Below, piece by piece: positions 1 to 11,060 of a DNA stretch of 64,000 bases. Position numbers and translations under genes: made by a program. The stretch lies in contig NW_008805089.1 in the NCBI RefSeq assembly GCF_000004825.1, forward strand, positions 434,001-498,000. Reading direction: 5' to 3'. Each line of letters starts with the position of its first letter. Position 1 is the stretch's first letter. The stretch is from Heterostelium album PN500. Lineage: Eukaryota; Evosea; Eumycetozoa; Acytosteliales; Acytosteliaceae. The notes under the pieces are model-generated. The model searched no databases and was not told where the DNA came from. It saw only the letters and a program-made list of their open reading frames with translations.

Positions 1-573
1 TCACTTTTTATTTCTTTATAGTCTTTTTTTAATTACATTACATTATATACGTGTATTTCGACGTTTCTTTTCATTAGTTTTATTTACATTAACATAAAAT
101 AACTAGTTAAACTGTTGATTGTTCACACAATGACAGATATCAAAGTGAAGTACATGTACAAATTCTGTGACATTGAAAATGAACTGGTTTTAATGAAGAC
201 TTAGTTGCTAATGAAAAAGGATGGTCATGAACCAAACAAAATAGTTAGTTATAAGAGGTATGTTTTTGGTATTGTTAGAATAGTAGTTATTGTCAACTAT
301 CAACTAAAATAAAAGATTTACCTATATAGTTGTTATAGATTCAATCAAATTCATTGTTAGAATTCTGTACAGTCTTGATGCTCTTAAAAAGTAGAAAACA
401 GGATGGAAATCAATCATAATTAAAGTCTAGGAGTAGGTTAAAGATATGTAAGATCATTCATCTACGAAATACCTTCGTGTGAGAGTGACAGCCACGCTTG
501 ATTCATTAACTTTTTCAAAACCTTGTGTAAACCATTATGCGCGCATAGAGGGCTAGATTTTTGAAAAAGAAGA
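1..573. other. intergenic, no gene recognised
   Basis: No frame longer than about 25 codons with dictyostelid-like composition is visible on either strand. The stretch could hold the untranslated end of a gene outside the window, but I see no splice-linked coding exon. Short T-runs lie at 569-560 on the minus strand, just past the tRNA 3' end, as expected of an RNA polymerase III stop. Confidence 0.5.
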
Positions 574-646
574 CGCCCAATGTGGGGCTCGAACCCACGA
601 CCACACGGTTAAGAGCCGTGCGCTCTACCGACTGAGCTAACCGGGC
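574..646 (-). tRNA. tRNA-Lys (anticodon CUU)
   Basis: On the minus strand the 73-nt sequence folds as a full cloverleaf. The 7-bp acceptor stem is GCCCGGT paired with ATTGGGC, with two G-U pairs. The D arm is GCTC...GAGC and the anticodon loop is CTCTTAA, giving anticodon CUU. The T arm is GTGGG-TTCGAGC-CCCAC, whose TTCGAG core also forms the internal B box. The discriminator base is G. There is no intron and no encoded CCA. A minus-strand CTTTTTC lies a few bases downstream, suitable as a polymerase III terminator. Confidence 0.97.
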
Positions 647-1020
647 GCTGTGTTCGAAAAGTCTAAAATTTAAGATAATATTTTATTTTATTTTGTTTTT
701 ATAAATTCCATGGAAAGAATTTAATTAAATTAATGGCAAATTCTAAATTTCTTCTAAAAATTTTATAATGATATAAAGAAATAGGAAATAAAATAAGATT
801 TACGATTTAAATTTTAGTAAAATTAATTTATTATAATTTCCTTTTTGGGTATACTATAGCTGCAAAAAACACTTGTGCCTTTGCCACGAATAATGTAACC
901 CAACTTTTTTTTTCATTTTCCCAAGGTAAAGTTTAAAACCTGTTTTTTAATTTCGATATTAATTCAATTCATTTGTACATTTCAATCTTTGTATTTCTAT
1001 TTTCAATTGAACAAACAATA
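647..1020. other. intergenic, upstream of the HAD gene
   Basis: AT-rich spacer of 374 bases between the tRNA-Lys and the HAD hydrolase start. It holds T-runs near 906-914 and A-rich sequence just before the ATG, ordinary for a dictyostelid promoter. No other feature seen. Confidence 0.5.
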
Positions 1021-1827
1021 ATGTTTAAAGTGGTAGCATCTGACCTCGACGGAACTCTCTTGTCACCAACACACGATCTGACAGAGTTGGCAGTGGAAAC
1101 ACTGAAACAACTCCACCAAAAAGGTGTACATGTAATATTGGCAACCGGTAGAAATCATGTCGATGTCAGTGGCATTCGTGCAAGAGTTGGAATCGACGCT
1201 CATATTATTACATCGAATGGAGCACTCGTGGAGAACGTATCTGGTCAGGTCATCATTAGCCATACGATCGAGGAGGAGTTGGTTCACGATCTACTGGATG
1301 TCGTTCTAGACGACAAGGAAATCCTGACGAATGCATACCGCGCCGACGAATGGTTCATGAGTCAAGATTATCCGGGTGTCAAACAGTATTTTCCAAACTC
1401 TGACTTTACCTATAAGCTTTTCGACGAAAGCAAAACGATTTCCACCGACTCTGTCTATAAGATTTTCTATGTATCGAGGAACCAAGAGAAACTGCTTCAA
1501 CTCGAGAAGCAACTCCTCGAGAAATATGGTAATCGCGCATACATCTGTTTTTCATCGCCATTATCTCTCGAGGTGATGTCACCACATGTTTCAAAGGGCA
1601 ATGCTCTTGAACAGGTTGTAGAACTTCTCGGTCACACCATGCAAGACGTCATTGCATTTGGAGACAGCATGAACGACCTTGAAATGCTGTCACGTGTAGG
1701 AAAAGGAATGATTATGGAAAACGGACAACAAAGATTAAAAGATCAACTACCAAACAATCAAATCATTGGATCACATGAACATGACGCAGTAATACATCAT
1801 TTAAGAGAAATATTTAATATTCAATAA
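1021..1827 (+). CDS. Cof-type HAD-superfamily hydrolase
   Basis: Intronless, 268 residues, the usual size for Cof/YbiV-type haloacid dehalogenase phosphatases. These hydrolyse small phosphorylated metabolites such as sugar phosphates or cofactors with a Mg2+-bound aspartyl intermediate, probably in the cytosol. Motif I is SDLDGTL at the N terminus (nucleophile Asp8, acid/base Asp10). The ATGRN segment near residue 43 fits motif II, and GDSMNDLEML near residue 213 is motif IV with the metal-binding aspartates. A large cap domain (IIB type) lies between them. The start is placed at the ATG at 1021, which sits in A-rich context and puts motif I at the normal position; the open frame upstream begins only at a TTG. 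The substrate cannot be read from sequence. The gene converges on the bL17m gene, 122 bp apart. Confidence 0.88.
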   Translation: MFKVVASDLDGTLLSPTHDLTELAVETLKQLHQKGVHVILATGRNHVDVSGIRARVGIDAHIITSNGALVENVSGQVIISHTIEEELVHDLLDVVLDDKEILTNAYRADEWFMSQDYPGVKQYFPNSDFTYKLFDESKTISTDSVYKIFYVSRNQEKLLQLEKQLLEKYGNRAYICFSSPLSLEVMSPHVSKGNALEQVVELLGHTMQDVIAFGDSMNDLEMLSRVGKGMIMENGQQRLKDQLPNNQIIGSHEHDAVIHHLREIFNIQ

Positions 1828-1949
1828 AATAAAAACAATAAAACTTTTAAATTTCTATTCTTTTCTGAAATAAACAAATATATTATATTTGTTTATGAAC
1901 TATTTAAAAATTATATAATGTATTTATTTATCTAATCTATTTATTTTAT

Positions 1950-2534
1950 TTATACTGATTTCTTTAAATCTTCAATTAATTTCTTCTTTTCCAGTTGTTC
2001 TTGTTCTTTGCTAAATAATTCTGTTTTTTTCAAACGGTTGTTGAGTGAGATAGCCGATGACAATACTCTTCCCGTGGCTTTCTCGGTGAAGCTAAACTTT
2101 TTGCCTTGTTCGACGTCCTCTACGACCATTCCAAACTTGGCGTTGTTTGCCTTGTGGTCACGGAGTGGAGTGAGGTCGTTCTCTACGTACTCGATGTAAG
2201 CCATCGGTGCCTTGTCGGCCGGTCTGAATCCGCATTTCAAGACACGAGTGTATCCACCTGGACGCTCCAAGAAACGAAGTCGCAACTGCTTGAACAACTT
2301 TGGTAGCACCTGACGGTCGGTCACCATACCGTATGCCAACTTGTGTGCAACACGTGTGTTTCTCTTTGCGATTGTAATGATTTTATCTGCCATTCTGGTC
2401 AACTCTTTTGCCTTTGGTAGAGTAGTCTTGATACGTTCGTGTTGAATCAACTGTGTAACCATTGTTCTCAACATCAACATTCTATGTGCTGTCTCTCTAG
2501 AGAGTTTTCTATATCCCATTTGATGATAAATCAT
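1950..2534 (-). CDS. mrpl17: mitochondrial ribosomal protein bL17m
   Basis: Intronless, 194 residues. Residues 6-125 match bacterial L17, a large-subunit protein near the exit tunnel. They begin MGYRKLSRETAHRMLMLRTM (compare bacterial MRHRK-LgR), followed by LIQHERIKTTLPKAKEL and a C-terminal FLERPGGYTRVLK segment. The extra lysine-rich tail of about 70 residues is typical of mitochondrial versions. Either the ATG at 2534 or the internal Met6 could start translation. The bacterial-like core begins at Met6, but the first ATG has good A-rich context and is kept. No classic presequence is obvious, as in many bL17m proteins. The upstream region carries the T-run/GATCATT element described separately. 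Confidence 0.9.
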   Translation of the reverse strand: MIYHQMGYRKLSRETAHRMLMLRTMVTQLIQHERIKTTLPKAKELTRMADKIITIAKRNTRVAHKLAYGMVTDRQVLPKLFKQLRLRFLERPGGYTRVLKCGFRPADKAPMAYIEYVENDLTPLRDHKANNAKFGMVVEDVEQGKKFSFTEKATGRVLSSAISLNNRLKKTELFSKEQEQLEKKKLIEDLKKSV

Positions 2535-2738
2535 TTTCTACTCTATATATATATATATTATATTCTGATATCTAATATCTTAAATCTTTTTCTCTATATC
2601 TTTTATTTTTACAAAAAACGATTGGTTGGATTGACTGATTGATTAAATCTGATCAGAAATCTATTTATATCAAAATCTAAAGATTTATATATCTAAATTA
2701 ATAATAAATAAATAACAATTTAATAATGATTATAATCA

Positions 2739-2822
2739 TAAAATGAACAATGATCAAAAAAAACTAATTCTTCGTTTTTTTTTTTTTTTTTTGATTTTTT
2801 TTTTTTTTTTTTTTTTTGATCA
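2739..2822 (-). promoter_or_regulatory. T-run/GATCATT element upstream of bL17m gene
   Basis: Read on the minus strand, two long A-runs (reverse of T-runs at about 2776-2818) are followed by a T-run and GATCATTGTTCATTT, ending about 205 bp before the bL17m ATG. The whole block is bounded by TGATCA on the left (2753) and GATCA on the right (2818), so it can also fold as a poly-A/poly-T stem. A matching T-run-GATCATT with a similar tail lies about 160 bp before the gene at 23097. Function as a promoter element is inference from that repetition. The rest of 2535-2906 is AT-rich spacer. Confidence 0.4.
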
Positions 2823-2906
2823 GGCAATGTGCTCATGCAATAAGAATAATAATTATGCATATTCAATAATACTATTATTAATAATCAAAAGTCACTAAAA
2901 AAGTTT

Positions 2907-5900
2907 TTAGTTTATTTTAATATCTGATATTGAATTAATGATAGATTGGTATAAATCATTAGAGTTAATAGAGCTGTTTGTTGATGAGATAGTTCTTCTT
3001 ACAATATCAAATGATTTCGATTGGTGACACAACAGATTTTCAATTGTTTTGTTATGAGCCAACCCGACCATTTTCTGAATAAAATCTTCTTCTACCTCAC
3101 TATTTACAGTTCTATACCACTCTATATTTTCATCCATCACTATTTCTTCTGTTTCAACCACTACACTATTATTATTATTATCTTCATTATCTACATTATT
3201 ATTATTATCGTTATTATTGTTATTGTCAGTATGACCATTTTGATTTGTTGTTGTAGTTGTAGTAGTAGTAGTAGTTGTTGTTGTTGTTGTTGTTGCACTA
3301 GTAGTTTCATGATCATCATTATCAATTGAATTCATATCTATATCCATAGTTTCTTTACTACCATTCTCTTCATTTACATGATTATTATTAATATTATTAT
3401 TTTCTTCCTTATTATTGTTGTTATTGTTGCTATTGTTGTTATCATCTTCGTGATCTATATCAATGTGTTTTGTTATTTCATCAACACTGCTATTATTATC
3501 GTTGTCATGATGATCTTGGTTATCTTGATGATCTTCCACGTGTGGAGTGGTTGGAGTTGTTGGTAAGCTTGTGTTATTTAAAATAGGTGAAGTTGCATTA
3601 CTGTTGCTGTTGTTATTGTTGCTACTGTTATTATTTGCATCTGAGGAGTGTTTCTTTCTTCTAATAGGTTTCATAAATGAATCCATCATTTCTTTGGTGA
3701 TTTCAGAACCTTCTCCTCTAAGTCTTGCACTTCTTGTGAATAGTTTAAAACTGTTGTTGTTGTTATTTTGTTGATCTTGTTGAGTAGCTGTATCATTGTT
3801 ATTGCTATTATTATTGTTGTTATCTCTTTCTCTAACAGTTGTACCATAGTCTGTATGATTATTCATTGGTGGTTTTCCATGATTGGCATCGCTCGCTCGC
3901 TTGAGCGTGATATTCTCACAGGTCGATATGAGTGTCGGATCGATTTGATCGACCATGGCATAGACTTCGTCTTGGAGTTGCTTCGCTCTCGATATCGCTT
4001 TAGCACCGTCGATTCCATTGGGATCATGCACCTGGTAGTACTCGATAGTATTGATAACAATCAAATCGATATCCGAGAGGAATGACGATACCGTCGTGTA
4101 TTTATGATTCTCCAAGTTATTGGAGATAGAAGATACACTCATCGGATTCTTTATCAATTCATAATATTCTGGATATTGTTGAATACTCTTTACAAAACAT
4201 ATATATATTAATACAATTATAAAACATAATGGAATAGAATAGATAACTTACAACATCTTTAAAGAATGTATAGAACTTTCTATCATAGATAATCTTTGCC
4301 AATACCTCTCTTAATAAAATTCTAAGTTGTCTAAGTAGTTGACTATAAAACACCTTAAATTAGTTTCTTCAAATCTATCTATCTACTTTAGTTAAACTAT
4401 ACTATATTTAGTTTACTTACTTATCTCTTTTGATATCTCTCTTTTCCTCATTGGTATTCGGGACAACAGGTAGTTGAACTAAAACTTTCTTTGTAATATG
4501 TTTACTCAACGCAAATTGATAAATAGCTTCTTTAATATCTAACAATTGATTTTTAAAGTAGTTTCTCAATGTTTCCTATATAGGAAGAGTAGTAGTAGAG
4601 GTGAAGAGAAGAAAGAATATTAGTTTACTAGTAATAAATATAAGTAATAATATGTAACATACTTGATTTGGATAATCTATTTCAAGTATACTATCATCTC
4701 TACATTGGAAGAGCACTGAAATCGCGTGAGGTATCTCATCGATCGGTTGTTCGATGGTAGCGATGATGAATAGCGGTTGATTGGCATCGATGTTGTTGAG
4801 ATAGGTCAGGAGTGTATGTACAAGTGAGTCAGAGGTTTCCCACCATCGATCGATGTTTGGAAGATAGAGCACGCTCGGACTTACCTTCTTGGCTTCTGTC
4901 AGAGTGCGACTGCAAGATTCGTCAATAGACTTGGCAACGGGATCGGCCAGCAGCGAACAAATATCGATACTAAACGATGGGAACTCCTCCAACTGATATA
5001 ATATCGCATTGCCAATCAATATTTGACCAAGTCCTTGATCTCCACAGATTAACATTCTCGGACGATAAACGCTGGTTGGCGTTGCAGACTTGGAGGTTGT
5101 TTGTTGTTGCTGTTGCTGTTGGAGAAATGGAAATATTGAATCAACTAAATGAAGTGCTTGTTCTAGACTTGGTTGTAATAGTGGTTTGGTCGATGGCGAC
5201 AGTGGATTGGCAAACGATTGGACCGATCGCTTCGAGCTCGGCACAATGGTTTGCATCGCTTCGACAAACTCGGATTTTCCGACGCGAATAGTATCGATGT
5301 TCAGCGCCAGTTTGTCGGCGGTCTGGTAGATCTGTGGATAGGTTTTTCTGAGAGATACAAGCACTGCTTCGCTTGCCAACGACTTGATGTCCGCGCCACA
5401 ATAGCCGGCTGCGCGATCCGCTATGCTGTCGATCGTGTCGTGGTCGGGCGCCGGCTCCCACTTCTCAGTGTGGATCGAAAGTATCTTTCTTCGCGCCTCT
5501 TTATTGGGGAGCGTGAAGAGCAGTTCACGATCGAATCGGCCAGGTCGGCGGAGTGCCGGATCTATCGAGTCGATTCGGTTGGTCGCGCCAATCACCACGA
5601 CCTGTCCACGATTGTCGAGACCGTCCATCAGCGCGAGCAGCGTAGATACCATGCTGCTGTGAATATGGTCTTGGCGCGACGAACGCACCGGTGCCAATCC
5701 ATCGATTTCATCGAAAAATATAATAGAGGGTTGCATCGATTTCGCTTGTTCAAAGAGCATTCGCAGTTGACGCTCCGCTTCACCAACCCATTTACTCAGA
5801 CAATCGGCACCTTTTCTCATAAAGAACGATACTTTTTGTCCGCCACGCAAATTGCACTCATTGACGAGTGCACGCGCCAACAAAGTCTTACCGGTTCCTG

Positions 5901-7829
5901 GCGGACCGTAGAACAACACGCCTTTCGGCGGTTGAATCTTAAACTTTGAGAATACCTCTGGGTAGACCAGCGGGAGTATGAGCATCTCCTTGAGCAGTCG
6001 GATGTGAGTATCCAATCCACCGACAGAGTTGAAAGTTGTACTGGTATCAACACCCAGTGGTTCAGTATCATTGAGATTGATTGGAAGTGGAGCATTGCTA
6101 TTTGATGATGTAGTAGCAGTTGTTGTTGTATTCCTCTTGTTAATATTATTACTAGCAAGTGGTTGAAAGTTATCGATATTATCATTGTCATCGTCGTCGG
6201 AATCAACAACATTGCTATTCGATGTGTTTTGATTGTTTCGCCAACGATGTGGAACGGGCAGTGGTTTCGATCGAGCCGGTGTTGTCCTAGTGTAATCCGT
6301 TACCATATATCTGCTCGTTGGTGTTCTTACACGCCGCGAATTGATAGGTGGTAATTCCATTTCCAATCCTGTACTTTTATATCTTGATCTTGATGCTCCT
6401 CCTTTTGCCGGAGATGGTGTCGTTGCCGTTGATGTCGTTGCTGTTGTTGAAGAAGTAGAAGTAGTCGAAGTCGTATTTGTAGCTGTAGTGTTATCATTAC
6501 TATTTATATCATCTGTATTAACTGATCCACTTCCAACAATATCAATATCATCTTTACTAGTTGCAAGCAGTTGTTGTTGTTTCTTCGAAGGTGAAAGTAA
6601 GTTGTGAGATTGTTGTTGTTGCAGTTGATCATTTATATCTTGTATTGAAGAATGTTTGGCGGTTGACTTTTTGTTTCGATTGAGGAAGCTGGATACATCT
6701 ACATTTGATAAATCCAAAGATCTTCTTGTTTTGATTGATGTTAAATTTGGTTGTTGTTGCTGTTGCTGTTGTTGATGATGATGTTCTTGATCATCTGCTT
6801 CCTCTTCGTCGAAATCAACTCTCTTTCTCTGTTGTTGCTGTTGTAATCTCTTTGATCTAAATGAAGGTTGTGGTTCTGATTGTTGTGGTGAATGTTGTTG
6901 ATGTTGATGTTGTTGTCTCCTAGATGTAGAAGTTGGTGAAGATTGTTGTCTGGATGATCTTACATCTTCTTCAATATCTTCCTCTATAAGATATCTCGGT
7001 CTTTTTATCAGTCTACCCGCTCTCGTAGTAACTGCAGCTTGAAACTAGACAATATGTTTGATGTTAGTAAGCATATTTTATGGATCAATGTTATATTATT
7101 ACTTACAACTTCGTCTTCTTCTTCTTCTTCAACCTTTGGTCTAATATATCTTTTACTAAGTGTTTGTTGTTGTTGATGCTCTTGCTGTTGTTGTTGTTGA
7201 TTTCTTCTTGTACTTGATTGTCTTCGTGTTGATCTATTACTATAATATTCTTGTTCTTCCTCTTCTTCATCGTCTTCATCGGTATTAAACAGTCTCTTTA
7301 GATTAACTCTAGGTCTAAGATTGAATCTCTTTTCTACTTTTGAATCAACTACTTCTTCTTCCTCTTCTTCATGTTCTTCTTCCTCCTCCTCCCCATGTTC
7401 TTCTTCTCCTTCATATACTTCTTGCTCTTCTTCCTCTTCTTCATGTTCTTCATGTTCTTCTTCCTCCTCTCCATGTTCCTCTTCCTCCTCTTCTTCTTCT
7501 TCATCATGATTAGTCTCGTCATAGATTGGATAATGATCTTTCTTTAATGACTCTCTAATTAATTTCCTTTTACTTAAACGAATAATCACTTTTGTAGATG
7601 GAGGTGATAATGATCTATTAATATTATTATTATTATTATTATCATTGTCATCATCATTATGATCTTCACTATCATTGTTTGTTGTTGTTGTATCTATATT
7701 TGAATTTGTACTATTTGATCTCTTTCTACCAGAGAATGATCTTGTTACTTTTGTTAAAGCATTATTATTATTATTATTATTTTGAGTGATATCAATATCG
7801 TTCTCTTTATTTTCTGTATCTGATCTCAT
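2907..7829 (-). CDS. ATAD2/Yta7-type AAA ATPase with bromodomain
   Basis: Five exons on the minus strand: 7829-7107, 7044-4663, 4575-4421, 4342-4252 and 4187-2907. All junctions keep phase and give 1,543 residues. The order is an acidic Glu/Asp-rich N terminus with Gln runs, then AAA1 with Walker A GPPGTGKT near residue 619, Walker B IIFFDEID near 681 and sensor/finger GATNRIDSIDPALRRPGRFD. AAA2 follows with a degenerate P-loop (GDQGLGQI near 908). The bromodomain lies at about 1080-1190 (FFKDV...YPEYYELIKNPM...IVINTIEYYQ). The tail is Asn- and Thr-rich. This domain order is diagnostic of ATAD2/Yta7, nuclear hexamers that act on histones H3-H4 and chromatin. A degenerate AAA2 is normal for the family. 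The 4342 acceptor was chosen because it alone keeps the frame into QLLRQLRILLRE. Confidence 0.9.
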
Positions 7830-8465
7830 TTTATATAATTACGATCAATTAACACTGACAAACAAACAAACAAATAACTTTTACTTTTTATTTTATATAA
7901 AAATAAAATAAAATAAAAAAATAAAATACAAAAACAAATTTAAAAAAATTTTAAATAAATTATTAAAAAAAATATTATTTAAATTTTAATTCATTATTTA
8001 CAGTTATCTATAATTTTTAACTTTAATATCTATCAAAAAAAAAAAAGAGATATATCCCTTTCACTTGTGATAATTGCACACATTAATTTTCAAATTCGAA
8101 ATAGTAAGTGCGTAGTCAATTAATTCAAAAAAAATAAAGTTTTTACAACCTGAAGTAAAGACTGGACAAGGTGTTGCAAGAGAAATTTATTTGTTTTTGA
8201 AAGGTCAAATTTAATAAATTTGCTTTTTTCAAAATAATTTTTTTTTCACGACTGGCACAGATTTGATAGATCATAACTAACCAAGTTGTGTGAAAAAAAT
8301 TATTTTGAAAAAAGCAAATTTCGAAAGATGGATTTATAAGAAATAAACCAACCAACGACATGTTATTGGCTCCTTTCCTGTTGTAACGGAGAGTACTTTC
8401 GAATAGAGGCACCTTTCTGTTTTGTGGTTTCCAGTGCGCCTCTGGAATATGCTCTTCACACTTGT
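7830..8465. other. intergenic with an inverted repeat
   Basis: AT-rich region upstream of the AAA-bromodomain gene. It has A- and T-runs at 7895-8050 and the long inverted repeat at 8216-8322. A minus-strand frame across 8143-8412 runs through the repeat and is not credible as a whole, although its first part (8412-8325) could be a second exon of the doubtful gene next to it. Confidence 0.4.
8216..8322. repeat. long inverted repeat / hairpin
   Basis: Two arms of about 32-34 bases are complementary apart from a 2-base difference in a T-run. The left arm starts AAATTTGCTTTTTTCAAAAT at 8216 and the right arm is its reverse complement, ending at 8322. They are separated by about 43 bases. Arms of this length and identity in non-coding DNA suggest a folded RNA or a small insertion such as a MITE. 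No target duplication is obvious. Confidence 0.7.
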
Positions 8466-8777
8466 TTATACTTTAATTCGTTCTTCTCTAGTAGTGGCTA
8501 GAACACCTATAAATCCTTGGAAATCAATTACTAAAAGGGCAACCATCAGAGAGGAAATGAACATAAAAACGGTGTTGTTTGCAACACTAGTATCTTCTCT
8601 GTATAATGGTGGATCAATTGGGTAACACTCGATTCCATGATTGGCTATTGTAGCTAGTTTAGAGTGCTGGTAGTTGGCGAAAATGTTTAACACTCTTCTT
8701 CTTTGTTGTTCATCGTGTTCACTGTATCTGAATCTGATTTTAAAGAGAATAGAATCTTCATTGTGTATCTCAGTCAT
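8466..8777 (-). CDS. doubtful hypothetical protein fragment
   Basis: Open frame of 103 residues starting MTEIHNEDSI, with mixed composition and one hydrophobic stretch near the C terminus (TVFMFISSLMVALLVIDF). That composition is more protein-like than the antisense shadows nearby. The frame ends at a TAA that overlaps a possible donor (AAA|GTATAA). A possible acceptor near 8407 would join it to a frame continuing toward 8325, where the inverted repeat begins. It may be a real small gene, a 3'-disrupted gene or a relic. No family is recognised. Confidence 0.25.
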   Translation of the reverse strand: MTEIHNEDSILFKIRFRYSEHDEQQRRRVLNIFANYQHSKLATIANHGIECYPIDPPLYREDTSVANNTVFMFISSLMVALLVIDFQGFIGVLATTREERIKV

Positions 8778-9723
8778 TAGCTGTAAACTCTTGAATTTCG
8801 GAAATAATTTATATTGTTATTATTTATTAAATTATCAACATTATTATTATTTTGTGTAATATTATTTATTTGTTCTATAAATTGATTGGATCTCTTCCAA
8901 GAAAATCATTTATAATGAGGTTTCTTGAATTCATTTGTTTCACCAAATTGAGTACCAAAGTTTCCATGGTTGGAACTTGACTCAATTTGGTGAAAATACT
9001 ATAAAAAAATAAAAATACTAATATATAGATGAATAATAAACTATTAATATTATTAATATATATAAAATAAATAATAATTAATTTTTAATTATATAAATAA
9101 TAACTATGGTAAAATGATGATAAAAAAAAAAACTATTACAAACTATTAATTTGAAATAAGTGATATGTATAGAATATATGTTCTAAAAATAAGAGATAAG
9201 AAATAATAGTTGGATATAAAGTTTAAAAAAAAAAAAAAAGTTTCTTGATGTGTAAAGAATAATCAATCAAATGTTTTAAGAAAAGTGTTTTGACATATTT
9301 CTATTTTAAAGCAATTCTAGAATATTAGGGCATTTGGTTTGGATTCTGTTAACAATTTTGTCATGATAGATAAACAGAGTAGATTATAAAATTTTTACCA
9401 ATCTATACGCTCATCACCAGATAGAACCAAAAAAAAAGTAGATTGATGCAACAGGATTAACTGAAAACTGTTTGAAGTTTATGCTGTAATGGTGAACAAG
9501 GGAGACATCTCCCAAACACTCATTAGAGAGAGATAGACTCACGAGTGAATAGAATCAATTGATTGATTAAAACCAACTAGCTTTATTTTATTTTGAGTTT
9601 ATTTGTATTAAGATCTTCTTCTCAAATTTGAGAGAATGAGTGGTGATATACATGTACCTCCTTTTTCAATTTACATGCAAAGAGAAACCTTTGAACAATT
9701 CAATCTGATTTAAATTCCTTTAT
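8778..9723. other. intergenic, about 950 bp
   Basis: Non-coding, AT-rich. It contains the 58-base hairpin at 8938-8995, poly-A tracts at 9121-9131 and 9226-9239, and a short perfect palindrome GGGAGACATCTCCC near 9500. No open frame of note. Confidence 0.5.
8938..8995. repeat. perfect 16-bp inverted repeat (hairpin)
   Basis: TTTCACCAAATTGAGT at 8938-8953 is the exact reverse complement of the sequence at 8980-8995. The 26-base loop can pair further (AAGTT with AACTT around a central CCATGG). The 58-base fold is of small-RNA-precursor or terminator size. It lies about 730 bp past the 3' end of the FAM133-like gene, so a terminator for that gene is unlikely. Confidence 0.7.
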
Positions 9724-10688
9724 TTAACGACTTCTACTTCTACTTCTACTTGTTTTTTTGTCTTTTTCCATATTTATGTTTCTATTTTTGCTACCGTCTC
9801 TGCTTCTACTTCTACTTCTACTTCTACTACTACTTCTTTTACCATCTTTCTTTCTATCCCTATCTCTGTATCTGTCCCTACTACTTCTATCTTTACTTCT
9901 ATCTCTATCTCTGCTTCTGCTTCTGCTTCTGCTTCTACTCCTACTTCTACTTCTACTTTTATAATTTTTCTTTCTACTATCCCTATCTCTATCCCTGCTT
10001 CTACTTCTACTTCTTCGTCTATCGGTGTCTCTAGACGATCTTGAACGACTACTTCTTTGTCTTTTATGTGATCTTTCATCATCATCATCGCTACTACTGT
10101 CACTACTTGAATCAGTCTGACTATCTTCATCGGATGTATCCTTCATAAACTCTGATAGTCTTACAGGACCTCCAGTTGAAGTTCCACCAGAACCACCAGA
10201 TTTCGATTTAGATTTCTTTGATTTTCTCTTCTTTCTTTTTCTTCTTCTTTCATAGTCATCACTACTACTGCTACTGCTATCATCGTCACTACTACTATCA
10301 CTACTACTCTCATATTTTTTCTTATTCTTTTTCTCTTTTCTTTTTTTTTCTTTATCTTTTTTTCTTTTTATTTTCTCTCTATTTCTTTCTAATTCATCTC
10401 TATATTCCTATTAATATTAAAACAAAAAAAAACATTGTTAATATCAATAATTATTATTCAATTCATTCTAAACATTTAGAATTAAGGTTAAATACAAACT
10501 TTTGATGATAACTCTTCCCATTTATCAAAAGAGATCTTCTTGTCATCACCGGCAACAGTTTTCTTGAATTCCTCCAATGTTAATCTCGGTCTTGCCATAT
10601 AATCTCTGATACTTGGTCCATCATGTTTGACTTCCTTTCGAACCAATAAAGGATTAGGTGTTCCTCCTGCTTGGAATCCTCTTGTCAT
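9724..10688 (-). CDS. FAM133-like RS-rich nuclear protein
   Basis: Two exons (10688-10500 and 10407-9724), 290 residues. The N-terminal part, with HDGPSIRDYMARPRLTLEEF then KISFDKWEELSSK and, after the intron, EYRDELERNREKIKRKK, matches the conserved head of FAM133 proteins (SGPTIQDYLNRPRPTWEE... then KELEKHREKL). After it come a lysine-rich basic block, an acidic/serine block (SSSDSSSDDD), and a C-terminal third of arginine-serine dipeptides. Such RS tails usually place proteins in the nucleus with splicing factors, but the function of FAM133 itself is little known. The donor is GTTTGT, a less usual form, chosen because it preserves the family match. It shares a 372-bp upstream region with the divergent TrmB gene. 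Confidence 0.75.
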
Positions 10689-11060
10689 TTTTGTTTTGTC
10701 GGTATTTTATTTTTATAATAAAAACTAACAACTATTTATTGATTTATAACTATTTTTTTTAATTATGATTTAATTAATTATATATTTATTATATCATATC
10801 ATATTATATTTATCTTCTCTATTTTTAAGTTGATAACATAAATTAAAAAATGAGATTAAAATTTCTTCTTCACACGAAAAATAATTCTGTGATTTTCATC
10901 AACAAAAATGTCGTTAATTTAAACTTTATTTTATTTTTTTAATGTTTTTTCGAAATTTTTGAAAACGTCTGTAAACACTTTACAATATGTCATCTTTGAA
11001 TGAAATAGCACCAAATTCAGTGTTAAAAATAAATAATAAGTTGATTGATCAAAAAATAGA
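10689..11060. promoter_or_regulatory. shared divergent promoter region
   Basis: 372 bp between the divergently transcribed FAM133-like and TrmB genes. It is AT-rich with T-runs at about 10750-10757 and 10930-10940. TGATTGATCAAAAAATAG sits directly before the TrmB ATG. Both genes must take their promoters from this interval or from each other's 5' ends. Confidence 0.45.

Noticed and set aside
973-1020. Sixteen-residue N-terminal extension of the HAD hydrolase frame
   Set aside because: It begins with TTG, not ATG, and HAD motif I falls at the normal position only from the ATG at 1021.
5218-5949. 243-residue plus-strand frame opposite the AAA1 domain
   Set aside because: Antisense shadow of a conserved exon: Arg/Ser/His-rich, with no motif, and the sense frame is clearly AAA.
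7321-7509. Poly-Ser frame on the plus strand
   Set aside because: Antisense of the Glu-rich tract of the ATAD2-like protein (GAA/GAG read as TTC/CTC and shifted).
8143-8412. 89-residue minus-strand frame
   Set aside because: Runs straight through both arms of the inverted repeat; at most its first part might be an exon.
9440-9520. Possible box C/D small nucleolar RNA
   Set aside because: TGATG- and CTGA-like words occur but not with proper spacing or a terminal stem.
9758-9964. Poly-Leu frame on the plus strand
   Set aside because: Antisense of the Arg-Ser repeats in the FAM133-like protein.
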